Positions 43,162 through 52,802 of a stretch of DNA of 64,000 bases are shown here, in pieces (the stretch's first letter is position 1; the number at the start of each line of letters is the position of its first letter). The notes under the pieces were generated by a model. It did not search any database. It was not told the DNA's origin and saw only the letters and a list, made by a program, of their open reading frames with translations. Made by a program: the position numbers and the translations under genes. Location of the stretch: NCBI GenBank assembly GCA_964243985.1, contig CAXTHJ010000007.1, positions 1 to 64,000 of the forward strand. Direction: 5' to 3'. The DNA comes from CAIOYC01 sp964243985. GTDB taxonomy: Bacteria; Pseudomonadota; Alphaproteobacteria; Caulobacterales; Caulobacteraceae.

Positions 43162-43237
43162 TGGTGGAGCCGAGGGGAGTCGAACCCCTGACCTCCTCAT
43201 TGCGAACGAGGCGCTCTACCAACTGAGCTACGGCCCC
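43162..43237 (-). tRNA. tRNA-Ala (anticodon CGC)
   Basis: 76 bases including an encoded CCA. The acceptor stem GGGGCCG/CGGCTCC has the G3-U70 pair that marks alanine tRNAs; the D-loop AGCTCAGTTGGTAGAGC, the anticodon loop TTCGCAA and the T-arm GGTTCGACTCC are all regular. The anticodon CGC reads GCG. A relic of an outer-membrane gene lies against its 3' end, which makes this a possible integration or deletion point. Confidence 0.97.
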
Positions 43238-43376
43238 AGGACTTCTGCGAGGTTGGGCCTCGCGCGCGGGAGGCGGCACATAAGGTGCGGGGGTCGAGGC
43301 TGTCAAGGCGGGTAGGAAACAACCTTGCGGGGCCGGGGCGGTGCGCGATAAGGAGCGGTTGAGGGAAAATCACACC

Positions 43377-43682
43377 ATGCCTATCGTCGCCGCGCTGCTC
43401 TTTATATTCAACGCCCTGATCAGCCTGATCATCGCCGTGGTGATCATCAACGCCATCATCTCGTGGCTGATCGCCTTCGATGTGCTGAATATCCGCAATC
43501 AGACCGTCTCGCGCATCGTCAGCGCGCTCGACGGCATTACCGAGCCGATGCTGCGGCCGCTGCGTCGCTTTATCCCCAATCTCGGCGGCATCGACATTAC
43601 GCCGATCATCCTGATCATCCTCTTGAAGGCGTTGCAGATCGTCGTGAACGGCTTCCTGGTACCGGCCACCGCCGCCTTCTAG
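43377..43682 (+). CDS. yggT: YggT-family membrane protein
   Basis: A 101-residue integral membrane protein with two hydrophobic regions (about 5-33 and 69-90) around a short loop with ITEPMLRPLRRFIPNLGGIDITPI, quoted in part as LRPLRRFIP. That loop defines the YggT family, linked to osmotic tolerance and, in other bacteria, to placement of the division or photosynthetic machinery. ATG 43377 rather than an earlier in-frame ATG is chosen because the family begins at the first helix. Stop is two bases from the next gene. Confidence 0.92.
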   Translation: MPIVAALLFIFNALISLIIAVVIINAIISWLIAFDVLNIRNQTVSRIVSALDGITEPMLRPLRRFIPNLGGIDITPIILIILLKALQIVVNGFLVPATAAF

Positions 43683-43684
43683 CC

Positions 43685-44116
43685 TTGGCGTTCGTGCTGG
43701 ATCTGCGTCTGGCGGAAAGCTCGGCGCCTATCTTAGACCTTGGTCTCTGCGAGGCTCGCCTGCAGTTGGACGCGCGCTTTCCTTGGATCGTGCTGGTTCC
43801 CCGCAGGGTGGGTCTAAGGGAGCTTGAAGACCTCAGCGCCGCCGATCTGCAACGGCTGTTGCCGGAAATCCTGGCGGCTGCGCGAGTGGTGCGGGCCGTC
43901 GGGGCGGCTTTGAACAGGCCGGTAGAGAAGCTCAATGTCGGCGCGCTCGGCAATGTCGTGCCGCAACTGCACGTTCATGTGGTCGGTCGGCACGCTGGGG
44001 ATGCGGCGTGGCCGGGGCCGGTCTGGGGCGCCGGTCAGGCGGTTTCCTACGCTCGCGGTGATCTGGACCGGGCATTGGTGGCCGCTAGACAGGTTTTGGC
44101 GACGGGCGAGATTTGA
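43685..44116 (+). CDS. HIT-family nucleotide-binding protein
   Basis: A 143-residue histidine-triad protein, a nucleotidyl hydrolase or transferase. The triad motif is QLHVHVVGR near residue 95-103, and FPWIVLVPRR lies near 38. TTG at 43685, two bases after the yggT stop, gives the expected N-terminus AFVLDLRL; GTG 43694 is the alternative. Followed 13 bases later by the deacylase gene. Biological substrate unknown. Confidence 0.85.
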   Translation: MAFVLDLRLAESSAPILDLGLCEARLQLDARFPWIVLVPRRVGLRELEDLSAADLQRLLPEILAAARVVRAVGAALNRPVEKLNVGALGNVVPQLHVHVVGRHAGDAAWPGPVWGAGQAVSYARGDLDRALVAARQVLATGEI

Positions 44117-44129
44117 GGCGCGCGACCCC

Positions 44130-44624
44130 GTGAATCCACCCATAACCGCCGCCGATCTCTCCGCATTCCTCAATGCCCATGGCCTCGCGCACCACACTCA
44201 TCATCATCCGCCCGTGTTCCGGGTGGAGGAGGGCGCGGAGATCAAGGCCGCCCTCCCCGGCGGCCACACCAAGAACCTCTTCCTGAAGGACGCCAAGGGT
44301 CACCTTTGGCTGATCTCCGCCTTGGGCGAGACGAAGATCAATTTGAAAACCCTGCCCTTGACCATCGGCTCGGCGAAGCTGTCGTTCGCGTCTGAGGAGC
44401 GGTTGATGACGGCGCTGGGCGTGCGGCCGGGATCTGTCACCGCCTTCGCCCTGATCAACGATCCGGAGCACAAGGTAAGATTTGTGCTGGATCGGGCGTT
44501 GCTGGAGTATGAGATCGTCAACTTCCACCCGCTTTCCAACAACGCCACCACGGCCATCTCGCGAGATGATTTCCTGAAATTCCTCGCCGCCTTGGGCGTT
44601 CAGCCGCTATTGGTCGATTTCTGA
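44130..44624 (+). CDS. proX: Prolyl-tRNA editing protein ProXp-ala (PrdX)
   Basis: Free-standing aminoacyl-tRNA deacylase of the YbaK/INS family that removes Ala from tRNA-Pro. The 164-residue protein has the HHHPPVFRVEEG substrate loop, the catalytic lysine in TKNLFLKD (near 46-53), GSAKLSFASEE and the GSVTAFALIND segment, which agree with the Caulobacter ProXp-ala type rather than with YbaK. GTG start at 44130. Confidence 0.87.
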   Translation: MNPPITAADLSAFLNAHGLAHHTHHHPPVFRVEEGAEIKAALPGGHTKNLFLKDAKGHLWLISALGETKINLKTLPLTIGSAKLSFASEERLMTALGVRPGSVTAFALINDPEHKVRFVLDRALLEYEIVNFHPLSNNATTAISRDDFLKFLAALGVQPLLVDF

Positions 44625-44693
44625 GCCACGCTCTGATTGCGAAATCGGCCCAGGGGGACCATTTTCAGGTCTCCCGCAGCGTAAGAGGTTGAG

Positions 44694-45611
44694 ATGTTGG
44701 ATTTGGGCGGCGCCAAGATGGGCGTCAAAGCAGCCAAGCCGGCTGCCAGCGCCGCGGTGAAGGACGCCACGGACGCCAGCTTCATGGCGGATGTGGTGGA
44801 GGCGTCCCGCACCCAGCCGGTGATCGTGGATTTCTGGGCGCCGTGGTGCGGCCCCTGCCGCCAGCTGACGCCCATCCTGGAAAAGGTGGTGGCCGCCTCC
44901 CACGGCGCCGTGAAGCTGGTGAAGGTGAACATCGACGAGAACCCGGCCATCGCCGGCCAGCTTCGGGTGCAGTCTATCCCCGCCGTCTTCGCCTTCGCGG
45001 ATGGTCAGCCGGTGGACGGTTTCCAAGGCGCTCTGCCCGAGAGTCAGGTGAAGGCCTTTGTGGATCGCCTCGCCGGACCGCCAGAAGCGTCCGATTTGGA
45101 AACCTTGCTGGAAATGGCGGCAGAATCCCTCAAGCTCGGCGACATGGGCGGCGCGGCGCAGGGCTTCGCCCAGGCGCTGCAGATGGATCCGGAGAACGCC
45201 AAGGCCATCGCCGGCCTCGCGCGCTGCTACCTTCAAGGCGGGGATGTGGAGCGCGCCAAGGAAGTTTTGGCCATGGCCAAGCCGGGCGTCAACGATCCCG
45301 ACCTGACGGCGGTGAAGGCGGCCATCGCCCTCGCCGAGTCCGGCACGAGTGGGGAGGACGCGGCTTTGCAGCGGCGCGTCGCCGCCGATCCGGCCGACCT
45401 GGATGCCCGGTTTGAACTGGCCGCCGCCTTAGCAGCCAAGGGCGATTTTGCTGGGGCGACGGATCAGCTCTTGGCCATCATCGCGGCGGACCGGACGTGG
45501 AAGGACGGCGTGGCCAAGACCCAGCTATTGACGGTGTTCGAGGCGGCGGGTCCAGGCTCGGACGTAGCGCGGACAGGACGGCGCAAGCTCTCCTCTCTTC
45601 TTTTCGCTTAG
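44694..45611 (+). CDS. Thioredoxin-TPR co-chaperone (YbbN/CnoX-like)
   Basis: Two-domain cytoplasmic protein of 305 residues. The thioredoxin domain (about 22-125) has an intact active site WAPWCGPCRQL, unlike E. coli YbbN, whose motif is degenerate, so it may also act as a thiol reductase. The C-terminal half has helical TPR repeats (MGGAAQGFAQALQMDPENAKAI type) characteristic of CnoX, which holds oxidised proteins and passes them to GroEL. Five bases before the LON-domain gene. Confidence 0.88.
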   Translation: MLDLGGAKMGVKAAKPAASAAVKDATDASFMADVVEASRTQPVIVDFWAPWCGPCRQLTPILEKVVAASHGAVKLVKVNIDENPAIAGQLRVQSIPAVFAFADGQPVDGFQGALPESQVKAFVDRLAGPPEASDLETLLEMAAESLKLGDMGGAAQGFAQALQMDPENAKAIAGLARCYLQGGDVERAKEVLAMAKPGVNDPDLTAVKAAIALAESGTSGEDAALQRRVAADPADLDARFELAAALAAKGDFAGATDQLLAIIAADRTWKDGVAKTQLLTVFEAAGPGSDVARTGRRKLSSLLFA

Positions 45612-45616
45612 CCACA

Positions 45617-46273
45617 ATGTCCGGCCTTACCCTAGAAACCGTCGAACTGCCGGGGGTGATACCGGTGTTTCCGCTGGACAGCGTGCTGCTGCCGCCCAGG
45701 GGAATCTTGCCCCTCAACATCTTCGAGCCGCGCTACCTGAACATGATCGATGACGCCATGGCGGCCGAACGGGTGATCGGCATGGTTCAGACCCGCACCG
45801 GCGGCGATCGCGAGCGTCCAACCCTGGCCAGCGTTGGCGGAGCCGGTCGCATCACCAGTTTCGCGGAAACACAGGATGGTCGGTACCTCGTCACGCTGAC
45901 TGGCGTGTGCCGGTTCCGGCTCGGTCCGGAGCTTTCGGCGCCTACGCCTTATCGCCAAGTGCGCGCCGACTTCAAACCGTTCGAGCATGACCTTTCGCCG
46001 TCCGAGGAAGAGGGCCAAGGTCGTGACGCGCTGTTGGCCACTTTGAAGCGGTATCTCAGTGGGCGGAACATGGACATCGATTGGAGCATGGCGGCCGATG
46101 CGCCAATGGAGGCCTTGGTGAACAGCCTCTCCATGGCGTTGCCGCTAAGCGGGGCGGAAAAGCAGGCGCTGCTTGAGGCCCTGACCGTTGCGGATCGCGC
46201 CGAGACCTTGACCATCCTCCTGAACATCCAGGCGGCGGGCGAAGATGGCGACGGCTCCCCTCGGATGCAGTAA
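45617..46273 (+). CDS. LON-substrate-binding-domain protein
   Basis: A 218-residue protein that consists of the Lon N-terminal (PUA-like) domain alone, with no ATPase or protease part. The motif IPVFPLDSVLLPPRGILPLNIFEPRY is typical, cited in part as PLNIFEPRYL near residue 33. Unknown function; perhaps an adaptor or substrate-recognition protein. ATG 45617 follows the thioredoxin stop; the frame extends upstream, but the family starts here. Confidence 0.88.
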   Translation: MSGLTLETVELPGVIPVFPLDSVLLPPRGILPLNIFEPRYLNMIDDAMAAERVIGMVQTRTGGDRERPTLASVGGAGRITSFAETQDGRYLVTLTGVCRFRLGPELSAPTPYRQVRADFKPFEHDLSPSEEEGQGRDALLATLKRYLSGRNMDIDWSMAADAPMEALVNSLSMALPLSGAEKQALLEALTVADRAETLTILLNIQAAGEDGDGSPRMQ

Positions 46274-46282
46274 AGAGGGTTC

Positions 46283-46486
46283 ATGACCAAACCCGCCACC
46301 TCCTCCGCTGAAGTCGATCCGCGCCTTTTAGAGGTGCTGGTCTGCCCTCTGACCCGGGGTCCTCTCGACTATGATCGGGAAAAGCAGGAGCTGATCAGCC
46401 GCAAGGCCAAGCTCGCCTACCCCATCCGCGACGGCGTGCCGATCATGCTGGCCGAAGAGGCTCGGCCCCTGGACGAGGCGGGATGA
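46283..46486 (+). CDS. Trm112-like / YcaR-family small protein
   Basis: A 67-residue protein of the UPF0434/Trm112 group. The motif LLEVLVCPLTRGPL has the first cysteine only; the usual second CxxC pair is missing. In eukaryotes Trm112 activates methyltransferases; in bacteria the function is unknown. Its stop overlaps the next start as ATGA. Confidence 0.85.
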   Translation: MTKPATSSAEVDPRLLEVLVCPLTRGPLDYDREKQELISRKAKLAYPIRDGVPIMLAEEARPLDEAG

Positions 46487-46950
46487 TCACCGCGCCGTGG
46501 CCGCTGGAGCTGCGTCTTTTGCGGACGGCGCGTATCCTGGAGATCGATTTCGACGACGGAGGGCGTTTTTTCCTTCCCGCATCGCTGCTGCGCGCCATGA
46601 CCCCGTCGGCGGCGGACCGTGGTCACGGTGGGGTAACCGAAAAGCCTCTTCCCAAACGCTTCGACACCGTGAGCCTTACAGATGCGCAGGCCGTCGGCGC
46701 CTATGCCGTGCGGCTGGTGTTCGACGATGGGCACGACAGCGGCATCTACACCTGGGAGGCGCTGCATCGCTTTGGCCGGGACAAGGATCGGCTTCTAGCC
46801 GAACACGAATCGGCGTTTACGGGCGGGGGTCATCCGGGGCCGGGTGATTGCGCGCGAGGCTTTTTATCAGCTCCAGCACCTGCCGGCGAACCTGCGAATC
46901 CGCGATCTTGGAAAACTCCGTCACCAGTTCATGCCCCTCGGCGCTGCTGA
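46483..46950 (+). CDS. DUF971 protein with run-on C-terminus
   Basis: The first 110 residues match DUF971 (N-terminal fold of gamma-butyrobetaine hydroxylase): WPLELRLLRTARILEIDF, VGAYAVRLVFDDGHDSGIYTW. The family normally ends soon after the ESAF position. Here the frame runs on for about 40 Pro/Gly/Arg-rich residues, antisense to the end of the HTH gene, with an overlap of 134 bases. A TGA in the next frame lies right at the expected end, so a one-base indel may have removed the true stop, or the read-through is natural. Confidence 0.75.
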   Translation: MITAPWPLELRLLRTARILEIDFDDGGRFFLPASLLRAMTPSAADRGHGGVTEKPLPKRFDTVSLTDAQAVGAYAVRLVFDDGHDSGIYTWEALHRFGRDKDRLLAEHESAFTGGGHPGPGDCARGFLSAPAPAGEPANPRSWKTPSPVHAPRRC

Positions 46951-47257
46951 TGAAGTCGTGCACGAAAGGTTTGCTATCGTTTTCCGAGACGCTGCCGTTT
47001 TCGCCCAGGGGATCAGGAAGGCCTCGAAAAAAGTATTCAATCGACGCGGACAAGGTTTTGGCGATCTCGAACAGCTTGGAGGCGCTGACGCGATTCGAGC
47101 CCTTTTCGTACTTCTGCACCTGCTGGAAGGTCAGTCCGAGCTGTTCAGCTAACTTCTCTTGGCTGACGCGCACCTCCTTGCGGCGGGCGCGGATACGCTG
47201 ACCCACATGGATGTCGATCGGATTGGGTATCCTGTCGTCGATCGTCCCGCTTCCCAT
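46817..47257 (-). CDS. XRE-family transcriptional regulator
   Basis: Small Cro/CI-type regulator of 146 residues. The helix-turn-helix spans about 14-68 (VGQRIRARRKEVRVSQEKLAEQLG, QQVQKYEKGSNRVSASKL). The C-terminal half (VTEFSKIADSQVRRQVLELI) is helical, like the regulators encoded beside lnt in alphaproteobacteria. ATG 47257 is preferred over GTG 47272. Its 3' end overlaps the DUF971 frame on the other strand. Confidence 0.88.
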   Translation of the reverse strand: MGSGTIDDRIPNPIDIHVGQRIRARRKEVRVSQEKLAEQLGLTFQQVQKYEKGSNRVSASKLFEIAKTLSASIEYFFRGLPDPLGENGSVSENDSKPFVHDFISSAEGHELVTEFSKIADSQVRRQVLELIKSLARNHPAPDDPRP

Positions 47258-47299
47258 AAGGCCCCGCTCCACACACCGTCGTCGTTTTTGGAGCGATTG

Positions 47300-48895
47300 C
47301 TAACGCATCGGTTGTCTAAATCGGCCCCAGGCCGCCACTATTGCGCCGCCAAAGCAGAAAATCCAGAACGGAACGTCTCGCCAGCGGCTATAGGGGGTGG
47401 GCGTCAGCGCCGGCGGCAGGTCCGCATCGATCACGCCAGCCTTGCCGAGCCCCAGCAGAGCGGTTGGTCGTCCGTAGGCGTCCACCACCGCCGAGATGCC
47501 GGTCGGCGTGGCGCGGACCAACGGCAACCCTTCCTCGATGGCGCGATAGCTGGCGAGGTTCAGGTGCTGCCAGGGTCCGGAGGTCTCGCCGAACCAAGCG
47601 TCATTGGAGACGTTGGCGATCCAGGCCGGACGAGGCCCGGTGCGGGCGAAGCTCGATGGGAAGAGGCCCTCATAGCAGATCAGAGGCTGCACCGGCGGAA
47701 GACCCGGCACCGTCAGCGCCACAGGGACAGGACCAGAAGTGAAGCCGTCGCCGATATGCACGAGCGTCTTGAACCCGATCGCCGCCGCCAGCCAGTCGAA
47801 CGGCATGTATTCCCCGAACGGGACCAGATGATGCTTGTCGTAGCGGGCGAGCGCCTGCAGGTCGTCGCCGATCCGGCGCACGGCCATGAGACTATTGAAA
47901 TAAAGCGGCGGCGCGGCGGCGTTATCCACATGCACCGCGCCGAGAAACAGGGTCTGGCCAGGATGGAGCGCGTCGATGATGGCGGCGCGGGGCCAGGCGT
48001 CCGGCGCCAGGAAGTCCTCCGCGGCGTCGGGAATGGCGGCTTCGGGCCAGATCACCACGTCGGCAGGGTGGGCCGAAGGCTGGGCGGTCAGCTTTAAATG
48101 CTGTTCGACGATGGAGCGGAAGGCCTCCGCCGTCCACTTTTCGGATTGAGGAGTATTGGCTTGCACAATCCTCAAGCGAAGGGCGTGAGCGGGAGGCGGC
48201 GCGGCTCCAGCCAATCGCCATGCGCCGCCGCCCCAAAGCAGGACCAGCGCCAGCGTCGCCAGGGCGAACACTATGATTTGCGGTCGCCCGCCGTTCCTCC
48301 GCCAAACCCCGGGCGTCGCCCCGATCGCCAGGGTCAAAAAACTCATTCCATAAGCGCCGAGGATGGCCGCCCCCTGGCTCGGCGCCGATCCTGCGCGCCA
48401 GACCTCCCCAGGCAGATTCCAGGGAAAGCCAGTGAGGATATGCCCGCGCAGCCACTCGGTCAGGGCGAAAATCGCGGCGAAAACAAGAATGCGGCCGAGA
48501 TGGCTTGGAGCGATCCAGCGATAGACCAGCCCAGCCGCCCCCCAAAGCAGCGCCAACCCGCCCGCCAAAAAGAAGACCGCGAAGGGCGCTTGCCAGCCAT
48601 GGACGGCAATATCCACCAGGAACGCTTCGCCCACCCACCAGGTGGAAATCAGGAAGTAGCTGAACCCCGCCGCCCACCCGAGCCCGAACGCGGTGCGGAG
48701 CGGTCGGTCGTCGGCGATGCGGTCGAGCTGGCGGAGCAGCAGCCCAAAGCCGAAAATTCCCGGCCATAGGCCGAAGGGCGGAAATGCGATCGCCGCCAGC
48801 GCGCCGCCCCCCAGCGCAAGCCAGAACGCCGATCGGAGAACCAGGGACTTCCTTGTCGGCGATGCGGCGACCACCGCCCCGGCGTCAGCCGTCAC
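47300..48895 (-). CDS. lnt: Apolipoprotein N-acyltransferase
   Basis: Adds the third acyl chain to bacterial lipoproteins at the periplasmic face of the inner membrane. The 531 residues have about six N-terminal membrane helices and a nitrilase-type domain with the triad Glu (VIWPEAAIPDA), Lys (YDKHHLVPFGEYM) and Cys (LICYEGLFPSSF), then a last membrane helix. GTG start overlaps the corC stop as GTGA. Confidence 0.95.
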   Translation of the reverse strand: MTADAGAVVAASPTRKSLVLRSAFWLALGGGALAAIAFPPFGLWPGIFGFGLLLRQLDRIADDRPLRTAFGLGWAAGFSYFLISTWWVGEAFLVDIAVHGWQAPFAVFFLAGGLALLWGAAGLVYRWIAPSHLGRILVFAAIFALTEWLRGHILTGFPWNLPGEVWRAGSAPSQGAAILGAYGMSFLTLAIGATPGVWRRNGGRPQIIVFALATLALVLLWGGGAWRLAGAAPPPAHALRLRIVQANTPQSEKWTAEAFRSIVEQHLKLTAQPSAHPADVVIWPEAAIPDAAEDFLAPDAWPRAAIIDALHPGQTLFLGAVHVDNAAAPPLYFNSLMAVRRIGDDLQALARYDKHHLVPFGEYMPFDWLAAAIGFKTLVHIGDGFTSGPVPVALTVPGLPPVQPLICYEGLFPSSFARTGPRPAWIANVSNDAWFGETSGPWQHLNLASYRAIEEGLPLVRATPTGISAVVDAYGRPTALLGLGKAGVIDADLPPALTPTPYSRWRDVPFWIFCFGGAIVAAWGRFRQPMR

Positions 48896-49872
48896 GAGGC
48901 CGTCTCTTTGATCGCCATAGCCGGGGCTTCCACGACCGCCGATCCGTCTTCGTTGACCGTTGGGATCGGCGCGCGAATGCGCAGGCGCCGGATGCGACGG
49001 GGATCGGCGTCCACCACCTCGAACTCGTAGCCCTTAGGGTGGACGATCACCTCGCCGCGCTGAGGCACGCGGCCGGCCAGCGCCGCCACCAGCCCCGCCA
49101 CCGTGTCTACCGATTCCTCGCTCTCCGGCGGTGATAAATCGACATCGAGCAGCGTCTCCAGCTCCTCCAAAGGCGCGCGGGCGTCTGCCTCATAGACGCC
49201 TCCGGGGCGGGCGATGATGCTGGCGGAGGCCTCCTCGTCGTGCTCGTCATCGATCTCGCCGACCACCGCCTCCACCAAGTCCTCCAAAGTCACGAGACCG
49301 TCGGCCCCGCCGTACTCGTCGATCACCATCGCCATGTGGATGCGCGCGGCCCGCATCTTCACCAGCAGGTCGGCCGCGCGCATGGAGGCGGGCACGTAAA
49401 GCATCTCCCGGCGAAGGCGATGCAGCATCGGCTCCTTCCACGGCGCGCGGGGCGCCCGTTCGGGTTCGGCTTCGGTGGGGGCGATGAGTTTGAACAGATC
49501 CTTGATGTGGACGAAGCCTACGGGGTCATCCAGGTTTTCGCGATAGATGGGCATCCGCGAATGTTCGACTTCAACGAAACAGCGCACCACGTCCGAAAGC
49601 GGCGCGGAGATCTCCAGGGCGGCAATGTCGGCGCGAGGGGTCATCACGTCGGAGACGCGGAGAGACGCAAAGGCTTCGGCATGGTCCACCAGGTCCGCCG
49701 CCGCGTCTTCCGAGGCGGTGGGGGTGTCTTCCACAGGCGCGCCGTGATGTTGCTCGCCGTCGACCCAGAGGGCCCACAGGCGGCGGAGCAGAGAACGCTT
49801 ACGCCCGGTGCGGTTCCGGCGGCGAGGCTTGCCGCCCGCGCCGTCGGCTATTCGGTCTTCAGACAGGCTCAT
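48892..49872 (-). CDS. corC: CorC/HlyC-type CBS-domain protein
   Basis: Cytoplasmic protein of 326 residues with two CBS domains (about 70-200; RVSDVMTPRADIAALE, VGFVHIKDLFKLI) and a C-terminal transporter-associated domain. It lacks the DUF21 membrane domain, like E. coli CorC. The N-terminal 55 residues are Arg-rich, then disordered. Implicated in Mg2+ or Co2+ handling. It overlaps ybeY by 14 bases and lnt by four. Confidence 0.92.
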   Translation of the reverse strand: MSLSEDRIADGAGGKPRRRNRTGRKRSLLRRLWALWVDGEQHHGAPVEDTPTASEDAAADLVDHAEAFASLRVSDVMTPRADIAALEISAPLSDVVRCFVEVEHSRMPIYRENLDDPVGFVHIKDLFKLIAPTEAEPERAPRAPWKEPMLHRLRREMLYVPASMRAADLLVKMRAARIHMAMVIDEYGGADGLVTLEDLVEAVVGEIDDEHDEEASASIIARPGGVYEADARAPLEELETLLDVDLSPPESEESVDTVAGLVAALAGRVPQRGEVIVHPKGYEFEVVDADPRRIRRLRIRAPIPTVNEDGSAVVEAPAMAIKETAS

Positions 49873-50443
49873 CGGTCTCGCGTGGCGTCAGCGTCGGCGC
49901 GTAGGGATCGGGAACGCCGAGGCCCGCCAAGATTTCGCGTTCCAGAGCCTCCATCCCCTCGGCGTCCGCATCGGTTTCGTGGTCGTATCCTAGCAGATGC
50001 AGGACGCCATGCGCAGTCAAATGCATCAGGTGGTGCGAGAGGGGCTTTCCCTGCGCCAGCGCCTCCCGCGCACAGACGCCGTAAGCCAGGACGATGTCGC
50101 CGAGATGGGGAGCGGCGGTGGCCGGCGCGGGGAAGGATAGGACGTTGGTGGGGGCGGACTTGGCGCGGAAGCGGTCGTTCAAATCTTTTACAGCTTCATC
50201 ATTCGCCAACAGCACGGTCACGTCCCCTCCTTCTTGCGGAAATGGGTCAGGGATGGCGGTGTGAGCGCCAAGGTTGGCCGACGTTGCGCTTACACCCCCA
50301 TCCCCCCGGACTTGTTCCGGGGGCCGCCTTCTCCCCCGCAAGGGGGGAGAGGCAAGCGCGAGTTCTGCCGCGTTGATGACAATCAATTCCACGTTCGGCA
50401 GCCCCGCCGCCCACGCTTCGTCCTCGATCTCGACGTCGATCAC
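49859..50443 (-). CDS. ybeY: Endoribonuclease YbeY with an inserted segment
   Basis: Metal-dependent RNase for 16S rRNA maturation and ribosome quality control. The zinc site LTAHGVLHLLGYDHETD near 137-153 (motif HGVLHLLGYDH) is intact. At 194 residues it is some 35-40 longer than usual. The excess lies near residues 32-66, between the first helix and the VTVLLANDE strand, and is encoded by a double-hairpin repeat (50303-50350) and its flanks. The frame is kept, so the protein is probably functional. GTG start overlaps phoH (GTGA). Confidence 0.93.
   Translation of the reverse strand: MIDVEIEDEAWAAGLPNVELIVINAAELALASPPLRGRRRPPEQVRGDGGVSATSANLGAHTAIPDPFPQEGGDVTVLLANDEAVKDLNDRFRAKSAPTNVLSFPAPATAAPHLGDIVLAYGVCAREALAQGKPLSHHLMHLTAHGVLHLLGYDHETDADAEGMEALEREILAGLGVPDPYAPTLTPRETDEPV
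50303..50350. repeat. Double-hairpin repeat inside ybeY
   Basis: Two perfect hairpins side by side: CCCCCGGA-cttgt-TCCGGGGG (50303-50323) and TCTCCCCC-gcaag-GGGGGAGA (50330-50350). Words of this kind are widespread intergenic repeats in alphaproteobacteria, as far as I recall. Here the element lies within a coding sequence and is translated as an Arg/Pro-rich stretch (residues 32-47 of YbeY). Confidence 0.85.
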
Positions 50444-51398
50444 TTGGCCTTATGCGCCCGCTTCGCGGCGTCGGCATCGTAGGCCTTGACGATGCGCTCC
50501 ACCATCGGGTGGCGCACCACGTCGGACGCCTCGAAGCGGGAGACGGCGACGCCCTTTACCCCTTCCAAGATCGAGATGGCGTGGGAAAGGCCGCTGTCGT
50601 GCTGGTTCAGCAAATCCACCTGACTGGGATCGCCGGTCACCGCCATGCGGGCGCCTTCGCCCAGACGCGTCAGAACCATCTTCATCTGCAGGCGGGAGGT
50701 GTTCTGCGCCTCATCGACGATGACGAAGGCGTGGCTGAGGGTGCGACCGCGCATGAAGGCGATGGGCGCCACCTCGATCTCGCCGCGCTCCCGGCGGCGG
50801 CGTAGCGCCTCGCCGCCCATGATGTCAGAAAGCGCCTCCCAGATCGGCGCCAAATAGGGATCGACCTTTTCGTTGAGGTCGCCCGGTAGAAAACCGAGCC
50901 GCTCCCCCGCCTCCACCGCCGGGCGGGTGACCACCAGCCGGTCCACTTCGCCCCGCATCAGCAGCGAGGCGCCGTAGGCGACGGCGATGAAGGTCTTGCC
51001 GGTGCCGGCAGGGCCAGTCCCGAACACCAGCTCGCAGCTCCCGAGCGCCTCAAGATACCGGGCCTGGGCGGCGGTCTTCGGCGCGATCACGCCACGTCGG
51101 CCCAGCGGGAGCGCCCCGCCCTGCGCCGGCGCATCGCCGGAGCGGGCGGCGGAGATGGCGGCGCGCACGTCGCTCTCGTCCACCCCCGCGCCGGTCTCCA
51201 CCCGGCGGGCGATCAGGTCCACGGCGCGGCGGGCGGTCTCGCGGCTCTTGTTGTCGCCGCGCAGGCGGACGCCGCCGCCGGGGGTTTCCATCATCACCTT
51301 GAAGGCGTCCTCGATCAGGGCGGCGTGGCGGCTGTGGGGACCGGAGACGGCGCGGACGGCGTCGTCCGACAGAGGCACGAACGCCTCGGCGGCGGGGC

Positions 51399-51402
<4 letters not shown>
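50440..51402 (-). CDS. phoH: PhoH-like ATPase
   Basis: A 320-residue cytoplasmic P-loop NTPase, often paired with ybeY and thought to be an RNA helicase-like factor. The Walker A GPAGTGKTF is near residues 128-136, the Walker B FVIVDEAQN near 228, and MAVTGDPSQVDL near 255. An N-terminal KH-like part precedes the ATPase. TTG start at 51402 overlaps the miaB stop as TTGA. Confidence 0.95.

Positions 51403-52798
<1,396 letters not shown>

Positions 52799-52802
<4 letters not shown>

Noticed and set aside
43052..43306. Minus-strand frame spanning the tRNA gene
   Set aside because: Its first half is antisense-independent read-through of tRNA-Ala; only the part after the tRNA is meaningful and is treated as the OMP relic.
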